A DNA stretch of 64,000 bases from Deinococcus sedimenti (lineage in GTDB: Bacteria > Deinococcota > Deinococci > Deinococcales > Deinococcaceae), in NCBI RefSeq assembly GCF_014648135.1, contig NZ_BMQN01000005.1:1-64000 (forward strand). Reading direction: 5' to 3'. How positions within the stretch are numbered: the first letter of the stretch is position 1; every line of letters begins with the position of its first letter. The notes under the pieces are model-generated. The model searched no databases. It was not told where the DNA came from and saw nothing but the letters and a program-made list of their open reading frames with translations. The position numbers and the translations under genes are program-made. Of this stretch, positions 45,267 to 55,201 are shown in pieces.

Positions 45267-47065
45267 GCGAGCACTCCTTCGTGTTCGTTCAGCTGTCCGG
45301 CGCGCAGCAGGGCCGCGTAGTGACTGCGGGGGTCGCGGGCGAGGTCGTCGCGGCGGCCGTCCTCCAGCACCTCGCCGTCCCCGAGGACCAGAATCCGGTC
45401 GGCGCGGGCGACGGTGTCGAGGCGGTGCGCGATGATGATCGCGGTGCGGCCCGACAGCAGGCGGGTCATGGCGGCGGTCAGCAGGGCCTCGGTGGCGGGG
45501 TCGAGGCGGCTGCTGGGTTCATCCAGGATGATCAGGCTGGGGTCGCGCAGCATGACGCGCGCGAACGCCAGGAGTTGCGCCTCCCCGGCGGACAGGCTCC
45601 CGGTCGGCAGCGGCGTCCGCACGCCGTCGGGCAGGCGGGCCAGCCAGGCGCTCAGGCCGACCTCGTGCAGCGCGGCCTCGACCTGCGCGTCGGTGACGTG
45701 CGGGTCGAAGAAGCTGAGGTTGTCGCGCACGCTCGCCTGGAACAGCTGCACGTCCTGCGTGACGACCGCCACGCGCGAGCGCAGCTCGTGCAGGGGGGTG
45801 GCCTGCACGTTCACGCCGCCCAGCAGGATCTCGCCCTGCGTCGCGTCGTACAGCCGCGAGATCAGGCGGGTCAGGGTGGTCTTGCCGCTGCCGGTGCGGC
45901 CCAGCAGGCCCACGGTCTGCCCGGCGGGCAGGTCGAAGGTCACGCCGCGCAGCACGCCGCGCGCCGCCGCGTCTTCGGGGGCGTAGCTGAACGTCACGTC
46001 CCGGAACGCCAGCGGCAGCGGCCCCGCCGGGAGGGAAGTGGTCCCGCCGCGGACGGCGCTGCGCAGCGCGAGCAGTTCCGACACCCGCCCCAGGCTCGCC
46101 CCGGCCTTCTGCAGATCCTGAAGCTGCTGCGTGAGCTGATCGATGGGTTCCTCCACCAGCGTCATGTACTGGTACAGCAGGAACGCCGTGCCCAGCGTGA
46201 TCGCGCCGCTCGCGTACAGGCCGACCGCCGCGCCCAGCACGCCCACGTACCCGACCGCGAACAGCGCCATGCTCAGCTGCCACACCACACTCCGCCGCCG
46301 CCACGAGTTGATCGAGCGCGTGAAGAAATTGCGCTGCACGTCCAGGAAGCGCCGCAGGTGATGTCCGCCCGCGCCCAGGCTGCGCACGTCCTCCAGGCCC
46401 GCCAGTCGCTCCTCGACGAAACCGAACAGCCGCGCGCTCGCCTCACGCTCCAGGCGGGTGGGTTCCACACCCAGCTTCCGCACGCGGTTCATCGCGGTCA
46501 GCGTGATGGCGGTGAACACGGTCACGCCCAGCCCGATCCGCCAGTCCTCCCGGAAGAACATGACCAGCGCGCCGGTCAGCAGCAGCGCCGCGCCGAACAC
46601 CCGCACCGCGAACTGCGAGAAGAAGTTGCTCAGGGCCGTCACGTCCCCGTCGATCCGTTCGATCATCTCGCCCGGCGTGCGCTCTTTGTGCTCGCGCATG
46701 TCCAGCGACAGCAGGTGCGCCATCAGGTCCGCGCGCAGGCGATTCGTGGCGGTCCAGCCGACCCGCGCGCCCACGTACGTCGCCCCGGCCGTCATGAGCT
46801 GCACGCCCACCGCCAGCAGGATGTACAGGCCCGCCAGCCGCACCAGCCCCGCGACGTCCGCGCCCGCGCCCCGCTTCGCGTTGTCCACGAACTGTTGCAG
46901 CAGCTGCGGCAGCAGCAGGTTCAGGCCCGTCCCCGTCAGCAGCAGCGCCGCCAGCGCCCCCACCTGCCACTTGAGCGGCCCCAGGTACGTGCCCAGCACC
47001 CCCAGCGCACTCCGGGGCGGCGAATCAGGCGGAACAGACGAAGACACAGCGGCAGAGGACGACAT
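45263..47065 (-). CDS. ABC exporter half-transporter, consensus catalytic site
   Basis: Partner of the preceding entry. The 600-residue protein has the exporter membrane domain (about 30-330) and an ATPase domain with Walker A GLLGRTGSGKTTLTRL, Q-loop VTQDVQLF, Walker B LIILDEPSSRLD with the catalytic Glu, and H-loop IIAHRLDTV. Its signature is LSAGEAQ rather than LSGGQ, so the defective signature and the defective Walker B are split between the partners, leaving one functional ATP site. TAGCCT lies six bases before the ATG on the minus strand. First gene of the pair. Confidence 0.9.
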   Translation of the reverse strand: MSSSAAVSSSVPPDSPPRSALGVLGTYLGPLKWQVGALAALLLTGTGLNLLLPQLLQQFVDNAKRGAGADVAGLVRLAGLYILLAVGVQLMTAGATYVGARVGWTATNRLRADLMAHLLSLDMREHKERTPGEMIERIDGDVTALSNFFSQFAVRVFGAALLLTGALVMFFREDWRIGLGVTVFTAITLTAMNRVRKLGVEPTRLEREASARLFGFVEERLAGLEDVRSLGAGGHHLRRFLDVQRNFFTRSINSWRRRSVVWQLSMALFAVGYVGVLGAAVGLYASGAITLGTAFLLYQYMTLVEEPIDQLTQQLQDLQKAGASLGRVSELLALRSAVRGGTTSLPAGPLPLAFRDVTFSYAPEDAAARGVLRGVTFDLPAGQTVGLLGRTGSGKTTLTRLISRLYDATQGEILLGGVNVQATPLHELRSRVAVVTQDVQLFQASVRDNLSFFDPHVTDAQVEAALHEVGLSAWLARLPDGVRTPLPTGSLSAGEAQLLAFARVMLRDPSLIILDEPSSRLDPATEALLTAAMTRLLSGRTAIIIAHRLDTVARADRILVLGDGEVLEDGRRDDLARDPRSHYAALLRAGQLNEHEGVLA

Positions 47066-47124
47066 CCTCCCAGGCTAGCCACCCGGCGCTGGAAGCGCAT
47101 CCGCCGAGTGGCGCATGGAGGGGG

Positions 47125-47265
47125 AGTTGTGGGAAGTGGGGAGTGGGTCGGTTGCCGTGCGCGGTCACGTCCGGGGCGCGGGGTGGTGGGGGTCACTGGC
47201 CTGCCGTGCACGTTTCCGCCCGATGCAGGTCACCCCCACAACCCACTGCCTACACCCCACAACCC
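47125..47265. repeat. Heptamer-repeat inverted array D
   Basis: Left arm GTTGTGG-GAAGTGG-GGAGTGG-GT at 47125-47149; the right arm (47231-47265) read on the minus strand is GTTGTGG-GGTGTAG-GCAGTGG-GTTGTGG. About 80 GC-rich bases lie between. The right arm touches the stop codon of the MFS gene at 47266. Confidence 0.75.
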
Positions 47266-48486
47266 TTACTTCACCCCGCGGATGCCCTGTACGAGCGCGG
47301 CGCTGACGAGCGTGATGACGGCCGCGACGAGGAACAGGGGGGTGTAGCCGCCGAGGCTGGTGACGAACAGGGCGCACAGGGCGGGCGCGAAGGTCTGGGG
47401 GAGGGTGAGGGCGACGTTGATCACGCCGAGGTCGCGGGCGCTGTCGTGCGCGCTGGGCAGCACCTCGGTGATGAGGGCGACGTCCACGGCGAGGTACACG
47501 CCGAAGCCTGCGCCCATGAGGGCGGCGGCGGCGAGCGTGCCGGGCCAGGTGGGCAGCAGCGCCAGGGTCAGGAGGCCGGCGGCGATGACGACGGTGGAGC
47601 CGATCACGAACACCTTGCGTCGTCCCAGGCGGTCGCTGAGGATGCCGCCGAGCATGACGGTCAGCAGTAGGGCGCCCCCGGCGGCGAGGTTCGCCTGGAA
47701 CACCCCGGCGGCGGGGTCTTTCAGGCCGACGCGGTCACGCAGGAAGTACAGGAGGTACGTGGTGCCCAGCGCGTACCCGAGCGTGACGAGCCCGCGCGTG
47801 AGCCATGCCAGCGCGAAGTCCCGGTGCTGCAGGGGGCTGAGGAAGCCCGCCAGGGACAGGGGGGCGGGTGGGGTGGCGGGGGCCTGCGGGTCGCGGCTGG
47901 TCAGGACGAAGCCCAGCATGGCGAGGAGCAGCAGCGCGCCCAGCAGGGCGTACTTGGCGAGCATGACGGGCAGCAGGCCGGTGAGGCCCACGCCGAGGAT
48001 CGTGCCGAGCACCTGGGACAGGCCCGCGAGGCCGCTGACGGTGGCGCGCTGGCTGGGGGGAACGCGGTCGGGGATGACGGCAGTCAGCGCCGCCTGGTAG
48101 GCGTTCAGCGCGAGCTGCGTCAGGCCCCACCCGGCGACCAGGATGGGCACGCTGCCGCCCACGCCCAGCAGCAGCAGGCCGGCGGTCGCGGCGACGGCCC
48201 CGCCGATCAGGTACGGGCGGCGGCGGCCCAGGGCGCCGCGGGCGCGGTCACTCAGCGCGCCGAAGATGGGGTTGGCGAGCAGGCTGATCAGCGCGCCCAC
48301 GCCGAGGATCAGGGCGAGGTTCGCCTCCTTGCGGCCCTCGTCGAGGCTGATGAGCTGCTCGCCGATCAGGACCTGCCCGGGGGCGTTGAACGCCATCCAC
48401 ATCGCCAGGGTCGCCAGGGTGTACGGCAGCATGAACCGCCACGACACGGGCGTGCTGGGCACCAGGGGTGCGGGGGCGGCGTTCAC
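47266..48486 (-). CDS. MFS transporter, sugar-type, coupled to the GH1-like gene
   Basis: A 406-residue major facilitator protein with 12 helices, the loop 2-3 motif NPIFGALSDRARGALGRRRPYL and the second-half counterpart GGILSDRLGRRKVFVIG. It resembles sucrose/maltose-type or GPH transporters. Start GTG at 48484-48486 overlaps the stop of the GH1-like gene, so the two are one unit and probably handle the same glycoside. An upstream reading of the frame inside the GH1 gene was rejected. Confidence 0.88.
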   Translation of the reverse strand: MNAAPAPLVPSTPVSWRFMLPYTLATLAMWMAFNAPGQVLIGEQLISLDEGRKEANLALILGVGALISLLANPIFGALSDRARGALGRRRPYLIGGAVAATAGLLLLGVGGSVPILVAGWGLTQLALNAYQAALTAVIPDRVPPSQRATVSGLAGLSQVLGTILGVGLTGLLPVMLAKYALLGALLLLAMLGFVLTSRDPQAPATPPAPLSLAGFLSPLQHRDFALAWLTRGLVTLGYALGTTYLLYFLRDRVGLKDPAAGVFQANLAAGGALLLTVMLGGILSDRLGRRKVFVIGSTVVIAAGLLTLALLPTWPGTLAAAALMGAGFGVYLAVDVALITEVLPSAHDSARDLGVINVALTLPQTFAPALCALFVTSLGGYTPLFLVAAVITLVSAALVQGIRGVK

Positions 48487-49805
48487 GCCTGCTCCCGCAG
48501 CCACGCCTGATACCAGTCGAAGCTGTCCTTGCGGGTCCGCACCTGCGTCCCGAAATCCACGTGCACCAGCCCGAAACGCTGGTCGAAGCCGTCCGCCCAC
48601 TGAAAATTGTCCATGAGAGTCCACGCAAGATACCCGCTGACCGGCGCACCTTTCTGGACTGCCATTCGGGTGGCCTCGATGTGCGCCTCCAGGGAGCGGA
48701 TGCGCGCCGCGTCCCACACCCGCCCGTCCGCGTCCGGCGTGTCCGGCAGGCCGCACCCGCGGCCCGTGACGACCAGCGGCGGGCAGGTGTCCCCGTAGCG
48801 GCCTTTCAGGTCCAGCAGCGTCCGGGTGAGGCTTCCGGCCCGGGTCGCCTCGTCCTCCGGGACGGCGTTCAGTGTGGCCCCGAAGGGACGGCGCGGGTCG
48901 GCCCGCACCCGGTCCGGCGGGGCGTCGTTCACGCCCAGGACATCCAGCGGCGCGGCGATCACGTCCAGGTCACCGGAGCGCACCACCTCCAGCACCTGCG
49001 GGGCGTGCTCGCGCAGCAGGTCCAGCACCGGCGCGGGGTACGCGGCGCGCAGCAGGGGATCGGTGAACAGGTGGTTGTGCAGCGCGTCCATCAGGGCCGC
49101 CGCCTGCACGTCCGCGTCGCGGTCCGTGGCGGGCCACGCCGGGGCGTACGTGTTCGCGATGCCCACCTGCCGTGCGCCCGCCTCGCGCAGCGCCCGCGCC
49201 GCCAGCCCGTGCCCCAGCAGCTGGTGGTGCGCCGCCGGGAACGCGCCCAGGCCCAGCGTCCACCCCGGCGCGTGCGTGCCGTGCGCGTACCCGCGCAGCA
49301 TCACCACGGACGGCGCGTTCAGCGTCATGAACGCCGCCGCGCGGTCCGCCAGCCGCTCCCCGACCAGGAACGCGTACTCCTCGAAGCGGTACGCCGTGTC
49401 GCGGCTCAGCCAGCCGCCCGCGTCCTCCAGTTCCTGCGGCAGGTCCCAGTGGTGCAGCGTCACCCACGGCTGCACGCCCACGCCCAGCAGCTCGTCCATC
49501 AGGCGGTCGTAGAACGCGACGCCCGCCGGGTTCGCCCGGCCGCGCCCGCCGGGCTGCACGCGCGGCCACGCCACGCTGAACCGGTACGCGCCCACGCCCA
49601 GCTCGCGCAGCAGCGCCACGTCCTCCGGCCAGCGGTGGAAGTGGTCGCAGGTGACGTCCCCCGTCGCGCCGCCCCGCGTGCGCCCCGGCGCATGGCTGAA
49701 CGTGTCCCACACGCTCACGCCGCGCCCGCCCTCCTGCACGGCGCCCTCGATCTGGTACGCCGATGTCGCCATACCCCACACGAACCCGTTCGGAAATCCT
49801 GTCAT
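48483..49805 (-). CDS. Glycoside hydrolase family 1-like protein lacking both catalytic glutamates
   Basis: The 440-residue chain aligns with GH1 beta-glucosidases along its length: FVWGMATSAYQIEGA (8-22), YRFSVAWPRVQP (74-85), TLHHWDLPQ (117-124), HAPGW and a C-terminal WTLMDNFQWADGFDQRFGLV (395-413). The acid/base motif TLNEP reads TLNAP (Ala164), the nucleophile motif TENG reads TGRG (Gly348), the LGINYY tyrosine motif reads LGVNDAP, and the sugar-contacting Glu of NFEW is Gln402. The frame is undamaged. So it is probably a pseudoenzyme, sugar-binding protein or enzyme with another chemistry. The ribosome binding site is CGGAGG; it is co-translated with the MFS gene. Confidence 0.9.
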   Translation of the reverse strand: MTGFPNGFVWGMATSAYQIEGAVQEGGRGVSVWDTFSHAPGRTRGGATGDVTCDHFHRWPEDVALLRELGVGAYRFSVAWPRVQPGGRGRANPAGVAFYDRLMDELLGVGVQPWVTLHHWDLPQELEDAGGWLSRDTAYRFEEYAFLVGERLADRAAAFMTLNAPSVVMLRGYAHGTHAPGWTLGLGAFPAAHHQLLGHGLAARALREAGARQVGIANTYAPAWPATDRDADVQAAALMDALHNHLFTDPLLRAAYPAPVLDLLREHAPQVLEVVRSGDLDVIAAPLDVLGVNDAPPDRVRADPRRPFGATLNAVPEDEATRAGSLTRTLLDLKGRYGDTCPPLVVTGRGCGLPDTPDADGRVWDAARIRSLEAHIEATRMAVQKGAPVSGYLAWTLMDNFQWADGFDQRFGLVHVDFGTQVRTRKDSFDWYQAWLREQA

Positions 49806-50022
49806 CCGGCCTCCGGTGGCGTGGGGCGCAGCACCACGTCCACCCGGGCGAACTCGGAGAGCTGCGCCGCAGAGCGAGCAGGGGTCAAGCGGGTTCCGGG
49901 CGTGCAGTGAGCCGCCCGGTGTCCTGTCCGGGCGGTGAACGAAACAGACGGAATCCGTACCATGATCCTTCACATTCTGCCCCGCCCCCCACCTGTGGCG
50001 TGCAGGGCGGGCGCGCGGCCCG

Positions 50023-50028
50023 TATAAT
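50023..50028 (+). promoter_or_regulatory. -10 box of hemC
   Basis: Perfect TATAAT nine bases before the hemC ATG, so the mRNA should begin at or next to the start codon. No clear -35 box. Confidence 0.75.
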
Positions 50029-50037
50029 GCGCGGGTT

Positions 50038-50967
<930 letters not shown>

Positions 50968-50969
50968 CC

Positions 50970-51176
50970 TTGCCCGACCAGCCCGTTTCTCCCGCTGGTC
51001 CGCGCCGTAGCCGCTTTCTGATCCCCACCCTGGCCGTGCTCGTGTGGCTGGGGGTCGGGCTGTGGCAACGCACCCAGGTGGGCACGGCAGTTCCAGACGC
51101 CCTGCTGGCCGAGCTGCCCCTGACCGTCGCCGTGTTCGCCGCGACGTTCGTCTGGCAACGCCGGCGCCGCCGATAG
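50970..51176 (+). CDS. Small membrane protein of unknown function
   Basis: A 68-residue ORF starting with TTG two bases after the hemC stop. It has two likely membrane helices (LIPTLAVLVWLGVGL, then ELPLTVAVFAATFVW) and a C-terminal run of Arg that would stay in the cytosol. No family is recognised. The helix pattern and close spacing to hemC support it. There is no clear ribosome binding site, so the start is uncertain. Confidence 0.5.
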   Translation: MPDQPVSPAGPRRSRFLIPTLAVLVWLGVGLWQRTQVGTAVPDALLAELPLTVAVFAATFVWQRRRRR

Positions 51177-51330
51177 GCGTCCGCGACCGACCTGCCAGCC
51201 TTGCGAGCTGGCGGGTAATGTCGTTCTGTGGGAGCCGGCCGTCCGGCCCAGCGGGCCACCCTCGCCCTCAGACCCTTCGACCCTAGACCCCTGGCTGCGG
51301 CCCCCCGCCGCCGCGACTACCATGCCAGTG

Positions 51331-52317
51331 ATGCCCAGCGACGCCACCCCGCCCGCCCACGCGCCCCGACTGGCACTGATCCACACGGGCGGCACGATCG
51401 CCAGCCGCCCCAGCCCCGACGGGCGCGGCCTCACCCCCCAGACGCCCCCCGCGCTGCCCGGCCTGGAACAGGTGCAGGTCACCGAAGCGCAACCGTTCAG
51501 CCTCCCCAGCCCGCACATGACGCCCGCGCACATGGGGCAGCTGGCGGCCCTGATCCGCGAACTGGCCCCCACGCACGACGGCGTGGTCGTCACGCACGGC
51601 ACCGACACCCTGGAGGAAACGGCGTTCGCGCTGCACCTGATGCTGGACGTGAAGGTCCCGGTCGTCCTGACCGGCAGCATGCGCCACGCCGAGGAGATCA
51701 GCTGGGACGGCCCCGCCAACCTGCTGGACGCCGCGCACGTCGCCCTGCACCCCCACACGCCCGGCCGCGGCCCGCTCGTCGTGATCGGCGGGGACATCTT
51801 CGACGCGCGGACCGTCACGAAGATCCACACGACCGCCGTGGACGCCTTCGGCGGGTACCCCGGCCCCATCGGCCGCATCGACCGCGAAGGCCACACGCCG
51901 CGCCTGCACTACTTCGCCATGCCCGAACCGCGCGCCACGTACCACCCCGCCCACCTGCAAGCGCGCGTGGAGATCCTCTACGCCTACGCCGGGTGGACTG
52001 GCGAAGGCTACGCCGAGGCCGCCGAGCGGGCCGACGGGCTGGTCATCGCGGCGCTCGGCACCGGGAACCTCCCCGCCGAACTCCTGCCGCTCATCCAGGG
52101 CACGGAGAAGCCCGTCGTGATCGCCACCCGCACCCACGCGGGGCCCGTCCTGCCGGTGTACGGCTACGTGGGCGGCGGCGCGACCCTGGTCGAGGCGGGC
52201 GCGATTCCCGCCAGTTTCCTGAACGCCCACAAGGCCCGGCTGCTGCTGCTGATCCTGCTCGGGCAGGGCCTCACGCGCGAGCAGATCCAGACCGTGTTCG
52301 AACGCGACGAGTTCTGA
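51331..52317 (+). CDS. L-asparaginase
   Basis: Hydrolyses asparagine to aspartate and ammonia. The 328-residue protein has the first active-site Thr in LALIHTGGTIASR, the second triad in VVVTHGTDTLEETAF, VVLTGSMRHAEE, GPANLLDAAHVAL and, near the end, ATRTHAGPVLPVYGY. No signal peptide precedes the fold, so it is cytosolic. The ATG at 51331 lies seven bases after TACCAT; an ATG three codons earlier falls inside that box and was not chosen. The upstream spacer holds a GCCAGC/GCTGGC hairpin at 51194-51211. Confidence 0.94.
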   Translation: MPSDATPPAHAPRLALIHTGGTIASRPSPDGRGLTPQTPPALPGLEQVQVTEAQPFSLPSPHMTPAHMGQLAALIRELAPTHDGVVVTHGTDTLEETAFALHLMLDVKVPVVLTGSMRHAEEISWDGPANLLDAAHVALHPHTPGRGPLVVIGGDIFDARTVTKIHTTAVDAFGGYPGPIGRIDREGHTPRLHYFAMPEPRATYHPAHLQARVEILYAYAGWTGEGYAEAAERADGLVIAALGTGNLPAELLPLIQGTEKPVVIATRTHAGPVLPVYGYVGGGATLVEAGAIPASFLNAHKARLLLLILLGQGLTREQIQTVFERDEF

Positions 52318-52340
52318 ACCTGGGCTGACTGCTCAAGCGA

Positions 52341-52378
52341 AACCCCACCCCAGGCCAGCAAGGCGGGGTGGGGTTTTC
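52341..52378 (+). terminator. Terminator after asparaginase
   Basis: AACCCCACCCC (52341-52351) with GGGGTGGGGTT (52365-52375), then TTCCC; serves the convergent pair. Confidence 0.8.
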
Positions 52379-52386
52379 CCTGCGGT

Positions 52387-53109
52387 TTACGCGAGGTCGA
52401 GGCGGATCAGGAAGCGGCCGCAGCTGGGGCACTTCACGGGGGGCAGTTTGCCCTGTGCGGCCTTCTGCTGGACGTTGACGGGAAGGTTCACGTTGCAGCC
52501 GCTGCAGCGTCCGGCCTTGATCTCCACGACGCCCAGGCCCTTCTTGGCGCGGCGGATCATGTCGTACTCCCGGATGGTGCGCGCGTCGAGGTTCCCGGCG
52601 AGCTGCGCGCGTTCCTGACGGTCCGCTTCGCCCTGGTCGCGCAGGCCCTGCACGCGGGTCTCGTCCTGCTCTTCCAGCGTGCCCAGGGTGGGGCGCAGGG
52701 CGCGGTGCTGGCCGCGCAGGTCCGCGGCGCGCGCCTGGAGGGCCTGCTGCTGCTCGCGCAGGGGGGCGAGGTCCTCCTCGAGTTCGTCGGCGCGTTCGCT
52801 GAGCATCTGGATGCGGCTGCCGTACTGCGACTGCGCGCGGGCGTCGAAGGCGTTCTTCTCCTGCTCCTCGCGCGCGCGGCCGACCTGCTCGCGGATGCTG
52901 GACAGGTCGAGTTCGGTGCGGCGGATGTTCTTCTCGACGCCTTCCAGAGTGATCTCGGTGTCCTCGAGGGCGTTGTTCAGGCGTTCCTGCTCGGCACGGG
53001 CGTCACGCAGTTCGGTGGAAATGTTGCCTTCCTCGTCGCGCAGGCGGTCGAGGTTCAGGTCGAGTTCCTGAACGCGGTGCAGGCGGCGAAGGGGGGAGGT
53101 GTCGCTCAT
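52387..53109 (-). CDS. Coiled-coil protein with C-terminal C4 zinc ribbon (DUF164/CdsZ-like)
   Basis: A 240-residue protein with a long antiparallel coiled coil (about 8-185, dense Glu/Arg/Leu heptads) and a zinc ribbon CSGCNVNLP...CPSCGRF near the C-terminus. This is the DUF164 (CT398-like) family, present in many bacteria and proposed to act in nucleic-acid transactions or ribosome-related roles; the function here is not known. TAGACT seven bases before the ATG implies leaderless expression, so longer in-frame readings were rejected. Confidence 0.88.
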   Translation of the reverse strand: MSDTSPLRRLHRVQELDLNLDRLRDEEGNISTELRDARAEQERLNNALEDTEITLEGVEKNIRRTELDLSSIREQVGRAREEQEKNAFDARAQSQYGSRIQMLSERADELEEDLAPLREQQQALQARAADLRGQHRALRPTLGTLEEQDETRVQGLRDQGEADRQERAQLAGNLDARTIREYDMIRRAKKGLGVVEIKAGRCSGCNVNLPVNVQQKAAQGKLPPVKCPSCGRFLIRLDLA

Positions 53110-53180
53110 CACTGGCAGTCTACCCCCGTTCATGAGTTCGGAGGTCAACTGAGTATTCATCTGCCGGTCTGGCGCGCGGG

Positions 53181-54437
53181 TCATGGCGTGACCGGGGTGT
53201 GCGTCTGGGTGCGTGCGGCGCGGCGGTACAGGCCCAGGTAGATCGCCAGGACGCTCGCGCCGTACATCAGCAGCGTCCACGCGAACAGCGCGTTGAAGGC
53301 GGTGGTGAAGGGCAGCGCGCCGCGCACCACGCCCGACAGGACGCTGCTGATCGCCCAGCCCAGGTCCCACGCGATCAGGTTCACGGCGGAATACATGGGC
53401 CGGTCCTCCTCGGGCAGGGTGGTCATGGCGTAGGCGCTGTACACGGGTCCGGCGGCGTTCATCAGGGCGCCGCGCGTGAACAGCGCCGCCGTGACCATCC
53501 ACAGCTGCGGCGCGAAGCCCAGCACCGCCAGGAACGGCAGGCTGCACGCCTGCACGAGCAGCACCGCCTGCAGCTGCCCCATGCGGCGCACCAGCAGGGG
53601 TTGCAGCAGGGCCGTGGCGGCGGTCGCCAGGCTGGTCCAGGCGAACAGGGTGCCCAGGCCCGCGTAGGACACGCTGAATTTGCCCTCGATGAACACGTTC
53701 AGGAACGGGATGGTCGCGCCCGCCCCCAGGCCCACGAGGATGTTCGGCAGGACCAGCCGGGCCATGGTGGCGCGGTCCCGGACGTGGAAGCTGCGCCCGG
53801 TGGGTTTCGTCTTCCCGGTGGGTTTCAGGCCCAGGACGGGCAGCACGCCCAGGAGTTGCAGTCCGGCGGCGACCAGCAGCGCCGCCCGTAGCGCCCCCAG
53901 CGCGTCCGGCGCGGTGCCGGTGCTCTGGGCGTACAGGGTGGGAATCTGCCCGCCCAGCAGGTTCCCCAGGAAGCCCGCGCCGGTCATCAGGGCGTTCTGC
54001 ACGCTGAACAGCGTGACGCGGCTGCGTTCGTCGCTGTTGTTCGCCATGAACGGCGACGCGGCGACCATGCTCAGCGCGCCGCCCGCGCCCTGCACGACCG
54101 CGCCCACGATGACCAGCACCGGCCCGTTCGCCAGGACCAGCAGACCCAGGCCCAGCAGGTTCAGGGCCGCGCCGACCTTCAGCGCGTGCGCGTTGCTGAT
54201 GCGCCGCGCGACCGCCACCGCCGGGAGGCTCAGGCACGCCAGGGTGATGGCGGGCAGCGCGTTCATGACGCCCTGCCACTCGGCACCCAGGCCCAGCGCC
54301 CGCAGGTAGAAGTTCAGGAACAGCGCCGTGAACGCCTGCGACAGCCCGAACGCGAACACCGACGCCAGGAACAGCCACACCTGCCGCGAGAAGCGCCACG
54401 TCTGCCCCCGCTGCGCGTTCAGTGGATCGCCGCTCAC
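53181..54437 (-). CDS. MFS transporter coupled to nth
   Basis: A 418-residue major facilitator with 12 predicted helices; the loop 2-3 motif is weak (LPAVAVARRISNAHALKVG) and the N-half AASPFMANNSDERSRVTLFS segment is typical of drug/unknown-substrate MFS proteins. The substrate cannot be told. The GTG start at 54435-54437 overlaps the nth stop (GTGA), so it is co-translated. Reading further into nth was rejected. Confidence 0.87.
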   Translation of the reverse strand: MSGDPLNAQRGQTWRFSRQVWLFLASVFAFGLSQAFTALFLNFYLRALGLGAEWQGVMNALPAITLACLSLPAVAVARRISNAHALKVGAALNLLGLGLLVLANGPVLVIVGAVVQGAGGALSMVAASPFMANNSDERSRVTLFSVQNALMTGAGFLGNLLGGQIPTLYAQSTGTAPDALGALRAALLVAAGLQLLGVLPVLGLKPTGKTKPTGRSFHVRDRATMARLVLPNILVGLGAGATIPFLNVFIEGKFSVSYAGLGTLFAWTSLATAATALLQPLLVRRMGQLQAVLLVQACSLPFLAVLGFAPQLWMVTAALFTRGALMNAAGPVYSAYAMTTLPEEDRPMYSAVNLIAWDLGWAISSVLSGVVRGALPFTTAFNALFAWTLLMYGASVLAIYLGLYRRAARTQTHTPVTP

Positions 54438-55114
54438 GCCACGCCGACTTTCGGGCAGAAGCTCGCCATGACGCACGCGCCGCACTCAGGTTTGCGGGCC
54501 GCGCAGACCCGGCGGCCGTGCAGGATCAGCGCGTGGTGCAGGAACACCCACCGTTCACGCGGGAACAGGCGCTGCAGGTCCGATTCCACCTTGTCGGGGT
54601 TCGACTGGGTGCTCAGGCCCAGGCGGCGCGCCAGCCGACCCACGTGCGTGTCCACCGCGATCGCCGGATACCCGAACGCGTTCGACAGGACCACGTTCGC
54701 GGTCTTGCGGCCCGCGCCCGGCAGCGCCACCACCGCCTCGAAATCGTTCGGGACCTCCCCGCCGTGCCGCTCGACCAGCAGCCGCGCCAGCGCCGCGAGG
54801 TTGCGGGCCTTGGCGCGGTACAGCCCGATCCGGCGGATGTACGGCTCGATGTCCTCCGCGTCCGCGCGGCTCATGGCGTGCGCGTCCGGGAACGCCTCGA
54901 ACAGCGCGGGCGTCGCCGCGTTCACGCTCACGTCCGTCGCCTGCGCGCTCAGCACCGTCGCCACCAGCAACTCGAACGGCGTGCGGAACTCCAGTTCCGT
55001 CCGCGCGTCCGGGTACAGGCCCTCCAGCGCCGCCAGGACCTGCGGCGCCCGCACCCGCGCGCCCGGGGGCAGTCGCGCCCCAGTCTTCTTCTTCCCGCCT
55101 GTCTGCCCAGTCAC
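54434..55114 (-). CDS. nth: Endonuclease III, DNA glycosylase/AP lyase
   Basis: Removes oxidised pyrimidines in base-excision repair. The 226-residue protein has LSAQATDVSVN, the helix-hairpin-helix LPGAGRKTANVVL with catalytic Lys, the catalytic Asp in AIAVDTHVGRLARRLG, and the [4Fe-4S] ligands Cys-x6-Cys-x2-Cys-x5-Cys in CAARKPECGACVMASFC. An N-terminal extension rich in Lys and Gly (about 15 residues) precedes the fold. GTG start six bases after TAGCGT. Deinococcus usually has several Nth paralogues; this is one. Confidence 0.95.
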   Translation of the reverse strand: MTGQTGGKKKTGARLPPGARVRAPQVLAALEGLYPDARTELEFRTPFELLVATVLSAQATDVSVNAATPALFEAFPDAHAMSRADAEDIEPYIRRIGLYRAKARNLAALARLLVERHGGEVPNDFEAVVALPGAGRKTANVVLSNAFGYPAIAVDTHVGRLARRLGLSTQSNPDKVESDLQRLFPRERWVFLHHALILHGRRVCAARKPECGACVMASFCPKVGVA

Positions 55115-55201
55115 CTCGCCACGCTACACCCCCCTCATGCGGCACGTCCGCGCGCCTGGGACAGCCGCAACCCCCACCCGCTCAACCGCGTACCTGACCA
55201 C

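Noticed and set aside
51240..51300. Sixth heptamer array upstream of asparaginase
   Set aside because: GGGTC-type units recur with irregular 6-8 base spacing, no second arm is visible and no stop codon is adjacent, so it was not grouped with the others.
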